A DNA stretch of 64,000 nt from Bugula neritina (GCA_964035545.1 OZ037765.1:3219001-3283000); one strand, 5' to 3'. Shown: positions 1 to 14,825, counted from the stretch's first letter. Notes: generated by a model not told the origin, from the letters alone. A program made the numbers and translations.

Positions 1-3000
1 AGGGGCGCGTGTACCGCCTCCCATGAGGATAACTTCATTGATCTCAGACTAAAGACAACAAACCAGTCTACACTGTGCTGATTTTGAATCATACAATCTA
101 TTAATTCAATATATTCTCCATGTTGTAGAAACAGTAAATGAAAACATATGCCACAGTGGATTATTCTAAAACTTTACTTGAATAGACAGATAACTCCTAA
201 ATACAGTTACTTCATCCCCTTTACTGAAATAACATTATGCACTTCCAATATGATAAAAAGGGAGGACAACTCCATATTTATTTCTGACAAAAGTTTAGGC
301 ACTGCTAATTAAAAAATCAACTCCATGAAAAGCAGAAACTTTGGTAATCTATTTAGTATGTACTTCCAACACCAACCATTGACATTTCAGAGCTAGCCAG
401 AGCTTGTTTCACCGGACCAGCAATTCCTTCAAATATATCGGCGGCCATATTTTCCAACTCCTCTCGGGTGACTTTAGTCTTGAAATCCTGATCGTCAAAC
501 AAATTCTCAACCTGTAAGATATAACCGTTACTTCATTACATTACAGTGCATTACTCCATTCTATTACAGTGCATTACTCCATTCTATTACGGTGCACTAC
601 TCCATTACATTACAGTGCACTACTCCATTACATTACAGTGCATTACTCCATTCTATTACAGTGCACTAAATGTATTTCGAATTTAACTTTCAACTAAAAT
701 AGCAGGCATTGATGAACATAGAGCACCACTTTGAGTAAATAAAACAAAGGCAAATAATAAACGAAATTAATGCAAACATAGCATTAGCTAGCGTGCAGAA
801 CGAATCTGTTGAAAATAGAAAGATCCTTAAGAGGAAATGATTGACATTTTAACATATAAAACAGTAAGTCCTGAAACAGTAAGCATCTAACTGGCTATTA
901 GACAATACAGAACACACAGCAATATACCTGAGCAAATGTCTCTATGTTAGCACTGAGTATCTTCTTTACTCTCTCGGCCTCTTTGTGAAGCTTAGCCATG
1001 GCTCTAGGGTTCTCCTTCACATCCTTCGAAGTCTTCCTTTGTCCATTAAACACTTTAGCCAAGTGATCTCTCAACCTGAGAGTAATTTCCAGAGAACCGA
1101 GGCTACGATCAAACCCAACTCCTCGCACAGTGATCTGGGGATTCGTCTCCACTATAGACCCAACTTTCATTTTAACCACCTGCGAGAAGCACAAATATTA
1201 ATAATCAACAAAGATAGTTGACAACCTTCAACTTCCTTAAACAAAGTTCTTTGCTCATAATTTGTACTAAAATTATTTACTTCCATCACTCCTGCCAGAG
1301 TAGTATTCTAATAAACTATTCCAATACAACTGCAAATTTCCTTACCCAGAAAGGTCCCCCACTGGAACCAACAGCGTTTATTTGGGATGAGTAATTTTTC
1401 AGCTATACAAATACCCACATAATTTATTTTTGGATTTTTTTTAATACAAGTGGCTAAATTTAGACTCAAACACTGACCTGGTAGCTGACAATGGACACAG
1501 TGGTACTGGTAGAACCCATGTCAAAGAACATGTAATTCTGAGCTGTGCTGTTGAATTCTTTACGTCGGAACACTCCGTAGTTGAGAGCAACTGAAATCAG
1601 ACAGCAACTAGTGAAGTGTAACTTTGGTACATTCCTCTCTTCATACATATGTTGCACATCACCCCCACACACTCCATACACACTGGATACACGCTCAAAC
1701 ACACACAGACGAACAAAAATATTGTAGAAGGAAAGAACTCCAAAATCACAAGACTATGAATATTAAGCAAAAGAGTTCTAACTCCTTTTACAAACATACC
1801 GGCAGCGTGGTTAGTCATCAGTTGCAAGACTTTGATGCCGGCTAACTCAGCTGATCTTTTCAAAGCTCGGCGCTCAGCCTGATTAAAGTGGGCGGGACAG
1901 AGTATGACGGCATCAGTTACTTTCTGCTCAGCGAATGCGGCAGCATACTGCTTGGCTGACTCTAGGATCATTGCGAGCAGCTCTTCAACTGAGTACTTGC
2001 TGCCACTACGAGGAGAAACACCAGAGTATGTCAACTAACTTAGAGTTAGCAGATCAATACATTGTCATACCTGTGAGTCTACATTCACAAATCAAAGAGG
2101 TGATGCATGTTACAATAAAGAAAAAGATACAACAAGTCATGGTAGGTTTTCTCCAACAATATTTCTACCACATCGCTTTATTACTCATCGTTGGATACAT
2201 ACTTGCCCCGCTACCCACAAGAATTAAAATGGTTATGGTGAGAAACGGCTAGAATTGATTACATACTCGGGATGTTCAAAGTTAATGGTGGCTCTGTCCG
2301 CGTCGTCCTCCATCTTGTAATAGGGGAATCTCTGCTGGAACTGCTGCACTATTGGGTTGCTAGTGTTCTTGCCGAGCAGTTCCCTCAAGTATATGTACGC
2401 TAAAGACGGGAATCGAGTGGCCTGTGTGGAAAAGGAAGTAATGTTCATGTGCTTACTTTGCTCCAGGTGCAATGGTTATGAGCTCTGTTATATAGTGTAT
2501 GTATGTAAGCAGCTTACAAACTAGTGATTAGAACACTTATTGGTATAAGCTAAAGTAACTAGTTATTCTTTAAATTAAACATTTCATAAAGAAACTCAAA
2601 TTATCTCTAAATTGATGCTAAGAGCTTCCATTTAAAAATAATCTACACAATGAAACTTTTAAACTTCTAGTTAAGTGGAGACAACCAACAACTTGCTATC
2701 AGCTTAAACATATTTTATACATAAATTAGCAACTTTGAAAATAAATTTACGAATTATTCTTACCGTATTCATAGCAGCATTAGCAAATTCCCGGTCACCA
2801 TTTTGTCGCATAGCAACCACAGTTGAAGTCTTTCTAGCCGACTCTCTACAAGTGAAAGCGATTTTATAAGACGTAGGATAAATATTACGGCAACTACTTT
2901 GAGTTACTTAATCAAAATTTCAAGCATTATAAACCAAAAAAATTCGCTTTAAAACAGAACCTCTCATAATGAAAACAAGTCCAAAGACTGAAAGAAAAGA

Positions 3001-3375
3001 TTGCAAAAACTTGACAAGAACTAACGCTTATTTCAAAGAGGAGAAAGCAGAAAGATACAAACGAACAGAAAACTGCTTACACATTAAGAACTATCTCCAT
3101 GGGAACTCCAGGCTTGACTATACCGATTTTCATATATTCGTTTCCCAGGTCAATAGACATGACAGCGAGTGAAGCTATAAAATGAAGAATAACAAATGAA
3201 TGACTACTTAATGCTTATTATGATTCTCCTTGCAACATTAAGAAAAAAATTAGAAAATTATAATAAAAAAATACCATCAAACATTGAATATCTGAACACA
3301 AAACATACCTGCACTGGCCAATAATGAACCCAGGATGAACAGGGAAACTCCCAGTTTGGCAGAGCTTTGCGACAT
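1..3375 (-). CDS. HYOU1: HYOU1/GRP170-type ER chaperone, 5' part of gene, multi-exon
   Basis: Large Hsp70-superfamily chaperone of the ER lumen; the visible part is the signal peptide plus most of the nucleotide-binding domain. Exons read leftwards: 3309-3375 (start ATG at 3375, hydrophobic signal [18 protein letters not shown]), 3081-3174, 2764-2845, 2267-2421, 1800-2005, 1478-1590, 928-1179, 377-511 and 1-48 (cut by the window edge). All junctions have GT/AG and the phases add up. Diagnostic family stretches are [58 protein letters not shown] and VILMGGGTR, which match HYOU1 rather than cytosolic Hsp70 or BiP. One intron holds a 23-bp minisatellite. The C-terminal substrate-binding region and any ER retention signal lie outside the window. 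The donor after 377 (ATG|GTTGGT) is weak but keeps the frame into 1-48. Confidence 0.93.
538..668. repeat. 23-bp minisatellite in HYOU1 intron
   Basis: About 5.6 tandem copies of a 23-bp unit beginning ATTACAGTGCATTACTCC. Copies differ at a few fixed positions (CATTA/CACTA, ATTCT/ATTAC). It lies in the intron between the exons 377-511 and 928-1179 and is non-coding. Confidence 0.85.
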
Positions 3376-5793
3376 GATCGCAGCTATGTGAAGATCTGCT
3401 TTTACAAGGCTGAAATGCAAGAATAAAACTTTATTCAAAACATTACATTATTCAAAACAGTACATCATTTACTTTTAGTACGACTAAGCGACTTGGAGCA
3501 AAGTAAATTGAGACATAAATTTTAGATTTGACAGTTGTAAAACGCAAGCCTTGAAGCAAAATTAGTTATGAGTATGACTATGGCAACGAGTATTAGTAGG
3601 GTTCTTTTCTTATGAGTATTTATATTTGCTTTCACCTAAAAACAATATAAATATTAATATAAGTATCACAGTTTTATTTAATGCCTACTTTTGAGTTTTA
3701 GTTTAATAGCAAATCACAAACTGGATAGAACACTCGGTGCCACACTCATAGTCATAAAATTAGTGAGACTAAAGTTGATAATTTAATTACTGATTAGTAA
3801 TAGTACTGGTACTAAGAATACTGTTACTGGCAGGAGTAATCATAGTATTATTATTAGTAACGCTACTTACTAGTTGATGCTAGTTAAAATTAATATCATA
3901 TTCATATTGAAATTTATTTGTAAAAAGTATGATATAACAATTACTACTCCTAATCTTAGTCCTACGGTCAAAAGTGAAGTTTAAACTGAAACTCGCAGGC
4001 ACACGGACAATCACAATGTCGACGTCAAAGTGGGCGTAGCATTGACTCCCAGTTTCGCACTGACATTCAGTTAACCACTTACAGTCACAGTGTCAGTGAC
4101 AACACAGGCTTCGAGTTAAAACCGCTAAAGACTTGGAGCTAGACTTAATAAAAACCTGTTGGTAAATCAGTCACCAAGAGTGAGAATATCGTTAAGTGTA
4201 ACTCTGACACTTACCTAAGTGTTAAGCTAAGGCAAAGACTGAGAGTCAGAGTAAGTTTAATATTACCAATATCACTATGACTATGAGTCTAACAGCAGCA
4301 GTATGACTATGGGTATCACTACGACCTAAAGTTGCTATAAAATGTGTGAAGCAGTCACTAAGTCTAAAAGTGAGTCTAGCAGAGTGACAGTGACACTCTG
4401 ACTCACACTGACTGTCACTGGAACTGTAAGACTAAGACCAACTCCAAGTGTAACAGTAAGACTAAAACAGTAAAAGTAACTATAAGTATAAGTATAAGCA
4501 TAACTATAACATTAACTATAACTATAAGTATAAGCATTATAATTATTATAAATATTAATATTATAATTATTATTTATGTATTATAGTTTAGTTATTGTAT
4601 TATCATTTATGTATACTTATAGGGCTCCGACTGGGTAATACTAATACCTTACTAATAGTTATAGTAATACTGATAATAATAGTAATAGAATTAGATATAA
4701 AAATAAAATAAAATTTAAAATTAATAACTTTAAGTTTACAACTATTACTATTAGTATTACTATTAGTATTAGTATTACAGTATTAGTATTATTACTTATT
4801 AGTATTAAATTTAATAGCAATATTATTTTACTTGGTGTTATGTTAAGATTGACCTAAGCAAAAGTGATTACAGCAATACCCCTGACGCAATAGAACAACT
4901 CATATACACGTAACATTAAATAAAATAGTATAGAACAAAAGAATGGTGTGAATTTGGAAAAAGTTTGATGAAATTCAATGAATGAGCATTAGGAGAAAGT
5001 TTAGATGTATGCTTATTTGACAAATGGGAATGTGGCGTAAACTGATTGGCGAATCAACAACAAGAAGTACACGTGCAATATGTATACTTGCAAATGTTCG
5101 AAATGAGCAATGCGTGACTTTAAAGAAATCGTCTAAACTACAAGCACAGCGTATCAACTGTAACGACATAACTATAAAAATATTTTACCTAACGGATTCA
5201 CTTTAGTACACGTTGCAGCTAGAACCGAACAACTTTATTTTCCGAGAGCACAACTACTAAATACAGTGCTTGAATTGTTTGAAAAGTAATTATTACTATT
5301 CATATGGCATTTCTCACGATTTTCATTACCTGTAAATTATTATATTCATTATAAGGAATGTATTTAATGCCCAAGTTTGTCACACAAACAAATATGACCC
5401 AAAATTCTCATTAGCATTATATTTTTACCTACCATTTCATTTCACACATATTAGTATGAGGTTTAAACTGCAGCTTAATTCATACCAGTGCAGTCCTAAA
5501 ATGTTTTGAGTTGGATAGTAAAAATATTTACGAATATAACTTTTGGGCTATGCAAAATTTGAAACAATATCAGTACAAAGATATATTATAGTAATTTTCT
5601 AAACAAATTAGTATAAAGCTATATTATAGCTGATTGAAATCAAAACATCGTACAGATGGATGCAGACAATGTAATACTTATGTCAAGAGAAAAATGATGT
5701 TTAAATATTTAACTTTCCAGTTATCTGTTTTCTCTACTAGTTTCATTCTATTTTGAAACATTGATAATTTAGAAGCTCAATTGCAAAATTTAC
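3376..5793. other. Intergenic region with cryptic simple sequence
   Basis: No gene seen. About 3700-4440 is scrambled imperfect GTGACT/AGTAAT-like words. About 4440-4850 is AT-rich degenerate repeat (ACTATAAGTATAAG- and TTAGTATTA-like words). The 5' flank of HYOU1 lies at the left end, but I see no clear TATA box or other promoter element. Confidence 0.5.
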
Positions 5794-7632
5794 TTATACA
5801 TTATATTGCATAATAAAACTCATAGAGAAACGAGAATAGTATTTTTTGTTATTTCCAAGGGTTTCTCCTGCTGCCACTACCTTGACATATGACACGTGCT
5901 GACCCGGCAGCAGTTGATAGTTACATGTGCTGAAAGAAGTGTAGTAAGAGACAGCACATTTCACATTGATCGAGTCAGCTGTACAGGGCAGCTTGTCACA
6001 ATGCTGCTGAGTAACAGCGCCACTTTCCGCTGTCAAGTAAGACGAGAGACGGGGAGGGGGAAGGTTTGGATTCAGACAGACTCGCAGTTGTATCAGCAGT
6101 TGAGACTGGTGCTCAAGCGTGAAGTTTCTGTAAAGGGCGTAGGGTGTAAGGTTAATAGTTTTTACTTCTGATCCTAAATCAATGGAGCTGTTCCTGTTTT
6201 TAGAAATTGGCAGCACCTAAAATGCGGAACAAAGATAAAATACGCTAAGAAAGAGCAGTTTTAGAATATTAAAGTCATAATCTTTATAGTACAACTATTA
6301 ATTGAGTGAGATTTTTATTTTCAAAATAATTTATATAACTGATTGCAAATAGTGGCGCTAACTACCTGAGTAAGCTGAGCTGAGGCAACTGATTCTTCTG
6401 ATGGTTTCACCAGAGCACTAACGCTGTATCTTATTGGGTAGTATTTATCTGGGTCAACTCTAATGTACAGATTCCCACCTATCCATTTAGTTATATAAAG
6501 GCATTGAGCTGTTGGTTTTCTATCAAGCCTAGGAATCCCTGTGCTCCATCGTGCTTTAGCCAGCTGCAATAATAAGGTAACATGTATACTAATAGATGAT
6601 AGTTATAAAAGATCACAAGTATGGCAAGGTGTCAGGTACAATATATGGTGACAGGGTGATCAGGTGCCGACATGCAGGTATAATAAGGTGAGCTAGGTAT
6701 ACAAAAAGGTGACAGCTGTATGGTAAAGTGCATGACATGTCTAATATGATAAAAAGTATTGTAAGGTGGCACGAATAGCAAAAAGACAGGTATAGTAAAT
6801 GACAGTTGTACTCTGCCATGCAACATTGCATGCGTTATATAAAATTTTACTACAATACGTATATAACTGAGGGAGAGTTTTAGATTTAGATTCTAATAAG
6901 GTTATCATTACCAATCAACTAACATAATTTCAAAAATAAAAGGATGTACCATGTTTTTGCCTATATTATATTACCTCAGATACTGTAGTAATACACATGA
7001 CAATCATTTATTGAAAGTTTTATTGCCTAGTTTTCCATGAAGTATATTGATCAAGACTGTAATGACAACATTATACACATAAATGATAACCAAAGATAGA
7101 ATCTCCTTACATCTTCAACTTCAGACACCTGGTTAAAAATATTCAAAAAGACTGTGCCTCTCTGTGGATCCCACTGCCAGTTGTTGGGGAGCTCTGCACA
7201 CACCTCGATAATAGCGTTGTTGAGTGCGGGACAGTCTAGGTTGGCTATGGCAATGTGGTACTCATGATTACTCAGAAACACTGGCAGGTATGCAGGGATG
7301 TACTCTATTGGTAATGTTACTGTGTGGGTCTTACCTGCCACCATACCTGCATGTGGATACAGTTATATAATCCTATTAGTACAGAAACTATAAAAATAAT
7401 GTTAGTTGTGTTATAATAGTGCTATATCTATATAAGATTTAAAAATAAAATTAATTTTAGCTTGTTAATTTTTCTCTTGAAATGATAAATTTGCACCATT
7501 TATGCCTTAAGGTATAGTATGCTTGCATAGTCTTGGTACTCTGAATACCCTTTCCTAATCATACAAAACATTTAAATGGTATTTGGCTTACTCACCCACA
7601 ATGCACAGACTTAAAGCAGCAAAGAATAGCAT
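5794..7632 (-). CDS. Secreted cysteine-containing protein, gene A (four exons)
   Basis: Predicted secreted protein of 297 aa; family not recognised. Exons: 7596-7632 (signal peptide, MLFFAALSLCIVG), 7111-7346, 6366-6563, 5794-6216 (stop at 5794-5796). All junctions have GT/AG and phases are consistent. The second exon has LDCPALNNAIIEVCAELP followed by NWQWDPQRGTVFLN; the third has GGNLYIRVD; the last has six cysteines in a probable disulfide-bonded region. The same four-exon plan and the same 37-nt first exon occur in the neighbour at 9156-11763, so the two are tandem duplicates. There is no TM segment apart from the signal. Function is unknown; location is inferred to be extracellular or lumenal. 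Confidence 0.72.
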
Positions 7633-9155
7633 GATATTGTAGAGCTTGCATACATTTATTTGCAAGTAATACTGCAATACTGTGTGTACACATACAATGT
7701 GTGCCGTTTCAATTTACTTCACCATAGTATCTTACACTGAGTAACATCAGATGTTATTTTATCTAGTTGCTACTCTATACGTATAAGGAGTCCGATTACA
7801 TGCATTTTATCTAAACTCTGCTGGAATTGCTTACTATATATACTTAGTTTATTATGTTGTGAGACTCGGGAATTAAAATCGGCTTTTTAAAATTTGCTGT
7901 TGCATGATCCTATTCCCTTTGCAATGGCTGTATGTAGTTGTACAAACCTATTAGTATTACAATCACATATTGTTGTTTGAGCTTAAAAGTTACATAAAGG
8001 TAAGATTTATTAAGTTAATCAAAGGTATATAAATGCATGATAAGGAGAACTATCGCACAAATAATAATTAACGCTTAAATGTTTGTGAAGTTATCCCCAC
8101 TACACACTTGCTGAGAAGTAGAGTTGCTTCCCCTTTTGATTAAGTGGCTGATGACTTATAATAAGCTCATTCTACATTGTCATATATTTTTCTGAATTAA
8201 AGAACTAGCAGATGTGCCTTATATTGTATGCTCCTATCAACTAGATTGAGTACTAAATTTATTCTGCATCTCAGTATTTGATTAGCAGCTATCTTAGCAT
8301 CAGCTGTTGTTTCTGCAGGCAAAACAAACAATTGTGACATTGCAAATATTAAATGTGACTACATCATGTGACCTTATGTTACAGGTAGAGTTATAAGCTA
8401 TTTCTTTTCTTATTTTAATTTTATGAACAAAATAGCTTCACTATAGATATTTAAACGGATATGTAATAGAAAAAAGTTAACATGCTTTACATGCATACAT
8501 TAGTACAGCAGTTGATTCGAGTTTGAAAATGTTGCATTGTATAAAGCATAGATACTAAAGGGAAGGTGAAATACCCTCTACTTCTTTATATATGCTGCAT
8601 GAGTGGATAATTGTTTTGACTCAACTATTTGCTGGCTTTTGCATGGTTGTTGTTAAAATCTCACTTGGTAGCAAATGACTGTGAATTTTTGATCACGTGA
8701 TTCTAGCAGATTTCCTTTTGCAGTTTATATCTTGCATTGCAATTTTCATATACTTCTATAAGATTGAAAAAAACATATTATTATCCTTGCTATGTTTACA
8801 ATATATTTATAGTATAACTTTACTTATATTAGTATATATAAAGTAGCCAGCTCAATGCTGTGCTTATATAGCAGTATAAGTAGTTTTGATGGACTATGCA
8901 ATTTACGCTGTGTTTTGTTGCAAATACTACTAACGTAGTTATTAAATCTGTTATTTCTTGAATTAGATAAAATGTTAATAAGCCACTAATTTATTATTAA
9001 ATAACACATGGCTTATTCCAAGTACTGAATGGTGCAACTGGTACCACACACACAGTGTTTAATACAAATGCTACAACAATTTAAAAACTCATCTCAATAA
9101 AGAATTGCTAATAGGCACAGTGACTTTATTTGATGAAGTTACAAGTAAATACTTT
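7633..9155. other. Intergenic region between the tandem secreted genes
   Basis: AT-rich sequence with no supported gene, RNA or repeat. It holds the presumed upstream region of gene A and the downstream region of gene B; no promoter or polyadenylation signal can be singled out. Confidence 0.4.
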
Positions 9156-11763
9156 CTAATCAATCTGAAAAGAAGCTCCATAATTAAGCTCACTCATATA
9201 TTTCCCAGTACTATTGTCTAGTTCCCCACCCGCAGCATGTACAGTTACAAACACCTGCTGAGGCTTGTCTTTTAAACTGGCCTGACAGTTGCTCACAGGA
9301 AGTGGAGTGTTGATACTGCAGATTACATCTGGTGAGTCAGGCATGCACGGCAGAGATTTGCTGCACATGTACTGAGTGAATGTGCCTTGAGTAGCAAGGA
9401 TAGTAGAGCTCATGTTTAGATTGGGCTGGTAGTTGTTGAGACAGAGATCTAAGGCTATAGTCATATCTTCATCAAACTCTAAAACTATAGACTCTGGCAA
9501 AGAGACAACTGGGGTCAAGGTTGTTATGGTAGCTTTAGGTCTTTGAGGTGGTTTAGTATGATGAGATCGGGCAGCTGTCTTGCCAACCTATAAGCATCAC
9601 TGTGATAATTAGTAAACCTAATCCTATTGTATTTATGTATAAACCTTTGCCCTCGATGATAATATATTTATAGCAGTGAATAAAATAAAAGCTATGCTTT
9701 TTGGCACACGGCTTAAGTCTTTTCAACAGCAAAAACTTCTCCAATAATGACACAGGAAACTGGACTGTATAGTTTGCACTTTGCTTTATTGATGTAATAT
9801 CTTGAGATGATAAAAGACAATTTGATATTTACTAGTTCTTCTTTTATATAATCTATAAATATTGTTTCTCATAAATATATGTATAAACAGTAGCTTAGAG
9901 TTTGTCTTAAATTGTTTTGATTATCAGCTAATTGTTACCTGTTTTTGCCAGTCACTGACTGTCTTAGAGCTGTTAACCAGCACGTCAACAGTGAACTGGA
10001 CTGGATTGAAGTTGTTAGCGTCTACTCTCACAAATAGGTTGCCTCCTGGCCAGAGATCTATCTGAGTACAAGGTTCTGGTACAGGGCTTGTGTGGGGCCG
10101 CCCAGTGCTGGCCAGTGCCTTTGAAAGCTGTTAGAAAAAGCTAATATAAATCTTCAATTTAAAAACTGAGGAACAGCAAAATTATTATATAATTCTTAGT
10201 TGACATTTGTGTAATCTGATAATCTGTGACTTCATCAGCAAACAAACAGTAGTATTTTTCTACTATAATGTGTTAAAATAAACTCTTTAAATAGACCTTC
10301 TAAATTTTCTCTTTAATTTTTCATTATGACAATAGTTTATAATCTGTTTAAATAAATTCTAAGACTTTTTATAATGATGTGTCATTGAACAAAAAAAGGG
10401 CTAAAAGATATTTTTAGCTTCTGTTTGAAACAGAGTTTTGAGCCAATGTTATGAAAACTTGACTCGGCAAAAAATGTTGCATTGTTGCGAATTGGCTTAG
10501 AACAACTCCATTAAACCAACACAGATTACTGGGATTTATTAAACTATATTATGGCAACTTGGGCTACTATATTGCTACATAAACATAACATCTATAAAAT
10601 TGACAAAAATATAATTTTGGCTATCAAACAATTATGCACTTGTAATAAAAAGGTTTTCAGGGCAAAGTGTAAAATGATGCACTAAAAAGTAGGAAAAACA
10701 TTTATATAAATAAGTTGATGGCTGCTTACATTGTTGGTATCTTGAGTGTTGTTAAAGAGATTCAAGTAAACATAACCACGGAAAGGATCCCATTGCCAGT
10801 TGAGGGGAAGTGAAGCGCAGACCTGGAGAGAGGAGTTTATTAGACTAGGGCAGTCTATATCAGCTGTGAACACTGTTGTGTCATATGCACCCAGCAGGTA
10901 GTCTTTTGCAGCCACAAACCTCAGTGGAATATTCACTACATTCAGGGAACTAACTGCTTGTGTAGATATACCTATACAGCACAATATAAATTATGCTTTT
11001 AGTCTAAAAATGCTGATAATGTTATAGCATGTATATAAAAATATACATACTCACACTGCATTCTTTTTAGAAGAAACACAATATATTCTTTGTATTAATG
11101 CTTTCTGAATAAATACCTTTTTTAACAGTATTACGATTAGATATTAAGGATTTTAAGTCATTGGTTGTGTACCTACTTTGTGAAATGTTGTGAGAATTAC
11201 TCTAACTTCAAAACTGTAGAGCCCGTATAGAGGTATATTATTATAAATATAATATTGTACAAGGGTTAGTAAACGGTTATTTTAAATATCACCTTACAGA
11301 GAAAAAGTAATCTACAAATAAGAATTTATATACATAAAAACATAAATGCTATAACTAAGTGATATAAAGCAGTTTAAAGTATATAGTTATTTAAATTTGA
11401 TTGACTTTTGTAGCTGAATTTCAAGTTTTCACTTTGTTTATCAACTATCAGTTAGGATATGCAGAATTTTCTCAGCGTTTGAACACGAACTTAGAATAGT
11501 GTGTTATATATAGAATAGCCAAAAGCACCATGTGAATGCGCTATCCAATGTAATTGAAAATTCACCATTTTCTTCTCATACTTCAAAAGCAATTTTAGTT
11601 TAAACCAAAGAACTAAAACTTACAGTTATTGGTTTAATGGTTTAAATTATAGTGAGTTATACCTATAGACTATTGTGACAGCTTATCAAAAAGAAACAAA
11701 ATAAATTCTAAACATTTGATACTTACAGAGAAAAACAAGAATCTGGGTCAAAAGAAGTTCCAT
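9156..11763 (-). CDS. Secreted cysteine-containing protein, gene B (paralogue of gene A)
   Basis: Predicted secreted protein of 299 aa, tandem paralogue of gene A. Exons: 11727-11763 (signal peptide MELLLTQILVFLC), 10730-10971, 9939-10127, 9156-9587 (stop at 9156-9158). First-exon length (37 nt) and all intron phases match gene A. Conserved landmarks are IDCPSLINSSLQVCASLP, NWQWDPFRGYVYLNLFN, WPGGNLFVRVD and AAGGELDNS near the C-terminus. The last exon carries the paired cysteines found in A. Sequence identity between A and B is low outside these blocks, so the duplication is old. No catalytic motif is visible. Confidence 0.72.
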
Positions 11764-14700
11764 TTTTTTCACACCAAACTAATAGCTAATCTTAACTACT
11801 CCATGATGTACTAATTAAAAGGCTGTATGCTAGTTATATAAATAAAATGAGCATGCCCTATGCTATGGGAAAGTTTCCAGATGATAAAAACTTGCATGAG
11901 TTGAAAATGTGGAACTGGACTACGTCTCAGGTGTTGCATGTAAGGTTGGAAACATTGACTAAAGGCAGACAACTTCCCAATGCTCTTATAATAGAATTAT
12001 TGACTTAGCGATCATAATGTAGCTATACTGCAGTTCTTGATAATTATACTAATAAATACATAATTTTTATATTGCATGGGCACATATTTTGAGAAAAAAC
12101 ATTAGTTAAGCAATCTAATTCTGGTATTTTCTTTGCAAAGCTTCTTGAGACTATTGCCTAAATAATTTTCCACTTTCTTTTTTCTAAACAAAGAAATACT
12201 GTTATAGCTTAAAATGGCTATACAATATACGTTTAGTTTCAAAAACAATCTATATATTAATATATAATAATGTTTGTCTATAATTATTTCTGCAGTAGTA
12301 TTTGAATGAAATAATATTGGTCATGTTATATGGCAAATATTATTTTATTTGCTATGCATGGTGGTATGCAAATAAATTTTAAAAAATTATTTTAAATGAC
12401 CTTACACCTTGTTAAGGTAAAAACATTAATCCTGAATAGTATACCCTGAGTCTGCATCACCTAAACTATTAACCCTTTTATTCATAAACTTTTAAGCAGT
12501 TACTTTGTTCACTAGGACTATATAAATTATAAGTGGTTGTTCACATGTGTAGACGCTGCACATGAAATAATTAATCGACATTTTCAAACAGTTGTAAACA
12601 AACTTACATAATACTTGTGTAATTTCTTAGTATAGTTAGCACATTATTTAGCATATTGCTTTTCATGACAAAAACTTTTAATGTCACAATTTTTACTTGC
12701 TGAATTTTCATCCGTTAGAAGTTTTATATAATAGAATGTTTTGAGATTACGCTGAGGTATTTGCAGTAACAATCAACAAATTTAACTCAGAAATGAAACA
12801 ATTAGTATTTTAGTATGTGCTTTCGACTCTGTAAGTAGCTTTCTATTTATATAACTGTACAAGTTAATTATATTATAGTAAACATGTAACTGTTAGTTTA
12901 TTAAATTATAAGCAGTTTACTATAGTCTTCAAACTTGTTTTACTAGAGCTAGGTACAGCTATATAGCCTTTTTAATTTTTAGCTTTTTAAAAAAAATAAA
13001 TTAATTAATTATTTATATCAATATTACAACTTATTGTTAGGTTTTATGAATGACATAAAATTATACTAAATTACATAATATTATTATAATTTAAACTATA
13101 TACATCATGTGTTTATGCTATAGCAAAATATTATATTATATATGTATGTTTTTGTTCTATAATAGCGATCAAGAATTTATAGCAACTGTATACAAATTGC
13201 TTTATTTTATGTTAAATGTCATGACCAGTTAAATAAAAACAGAATAGATAGAACACCGTATTCAAATGTAAATACCTTCAGGAGTAAATCTGTTGGCTTC
13301 ACTGATTAGGCATAAAAGCAAGCTGTTAAAAGTAAATGGTATATTTAAACTGCCAGTTTAAATGATCAAACCATTACTTGTCGTTGCCTATTGAATATGA
13401 TTTTTCCTAGTTTAACTATTCAACAAGGAATGACTCAATTTTAACTATAACTAACCTAGCTGTTTATCCTTACCTACGTTGCCATAGGTTTTAAGGTTTG
13501 CATGCGCCTATATAGCAAGTAAATTTATTAGGTTGCATAATACAGACCTGTGAGAAAGTTCTTGCTAGCCAGTTGTGTTAAATTCAATGAAAAAACAGAT
13601 TGAACTGCAGGCGAAATTGAGTAGACTGTAAAATTTTTATTTGTTTCTGATTAGTTTGCTGCTGCTGCTGCAAAAACGATAAAAATGAAAAGAAAAACCA
13701 AAAGGAAGAAAATTCTAAAAAGAATGTAGAGCGGAGAGTGAGGCTGTATACACACAGCTCTCTGTATTTGGTTGAAAATAATAAGAGCTCTGCAAGACAG
13801 AGCGGTCAATCAAGTGAGTATGGAAATACATTTTACAGCATGCATGTATGAGTCATTTCACTTAATACAGATTCATCAATAGAATTGAGACTAAACATTA
13901 CGATTAGGTTTATCAAAAATAATAAAATTAAAAAAGTTGTAGTAGTCTTTATTCTGATTACAAAAATGTGCGAGAAAACACGTTGATATAGGAAATGTTT
14001 CAATATTAAAGTGCATTGAATAGCCATATTGGTAATTAAAATGCGGATGCAATCATGCATGTGCAACATATAATACCTGACTATCTTTGAAAGCTGCTAG
14101 TTGTCTAAATTATGGCTATTAGATAAAAACTCAGCATGTTTTGTATCTCATTTAAGAACTGAAAAACTGCAATTTATTTTTGTGGAAAATCAACTTATGC
14201 AAAATTACATGATTCCAACTTTTGAGAATTAAACATGACTTAATAACCATTGTGCAAATGTCATTAAAACAGTTTTTTACTAGAACTTAAACAAAAATGT
14301 AAAAAACGTAGCAAAATGAAGCTAATGTTTACTTTTTAACTTTTATTTGTCAAAAAACTATTAATTTTAGACAAAAGCTATAATTCTATAAAATATTACA
14401 TTTACCCCCATTAAGTGTGAATACAAACATAGCTAATTAAAATCTTTTGCGAAAAAGCGAAAAAAGCTGTCGAAACAAAATATTTCATTTTAAAATATTG
14501 CACTTTTAAGTTCATATCACATTATCTAAGTCTGATTTCATTATAAAAAATATACCATATAACGTTGTAAAAAGTTGACAACTTCATTAAAATTTCCTAA
14601 AATAATATAAATACTCTAAAAAACTTTATTCTGCAATTTTAAGCATTTAATTGAAGTCAGTTTCCAATTTGAAAATGTAGCTGTACTAAGATCATTGTGA

Positions 14701-14825
14701 TACATGCAGCAATACTACTATAGTTGTAATCTACTTCTATACAACTTTTGCCTTCACTAATATTCCAACCATTCAATCTTCAGGCTCTCCTAGTTTTTAA
14801 ACTCAAATAAAAGCTGATAAAACTT
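11764..14825. other. Intergenic AT-rich region
   Basis: About 3 kb with no supported gene. Short open stretches (for example 13833-14069 on -) have low-complexity composition and no recognisable domain. I see no RNA gene or repeat array. Confidence 0.4.

Noticed and set aside
4440-4850. Satellite array
   Set aside because: Words are degenerate with no stable period; it is cryptic simple sequence.
6600-6831. Tandem repeat of GGTGACAGG/GGTA words in an intron of gene A
   Set aside because: Spacing and sequence too irregular to define a unit; the overlapping open frames are by-products.
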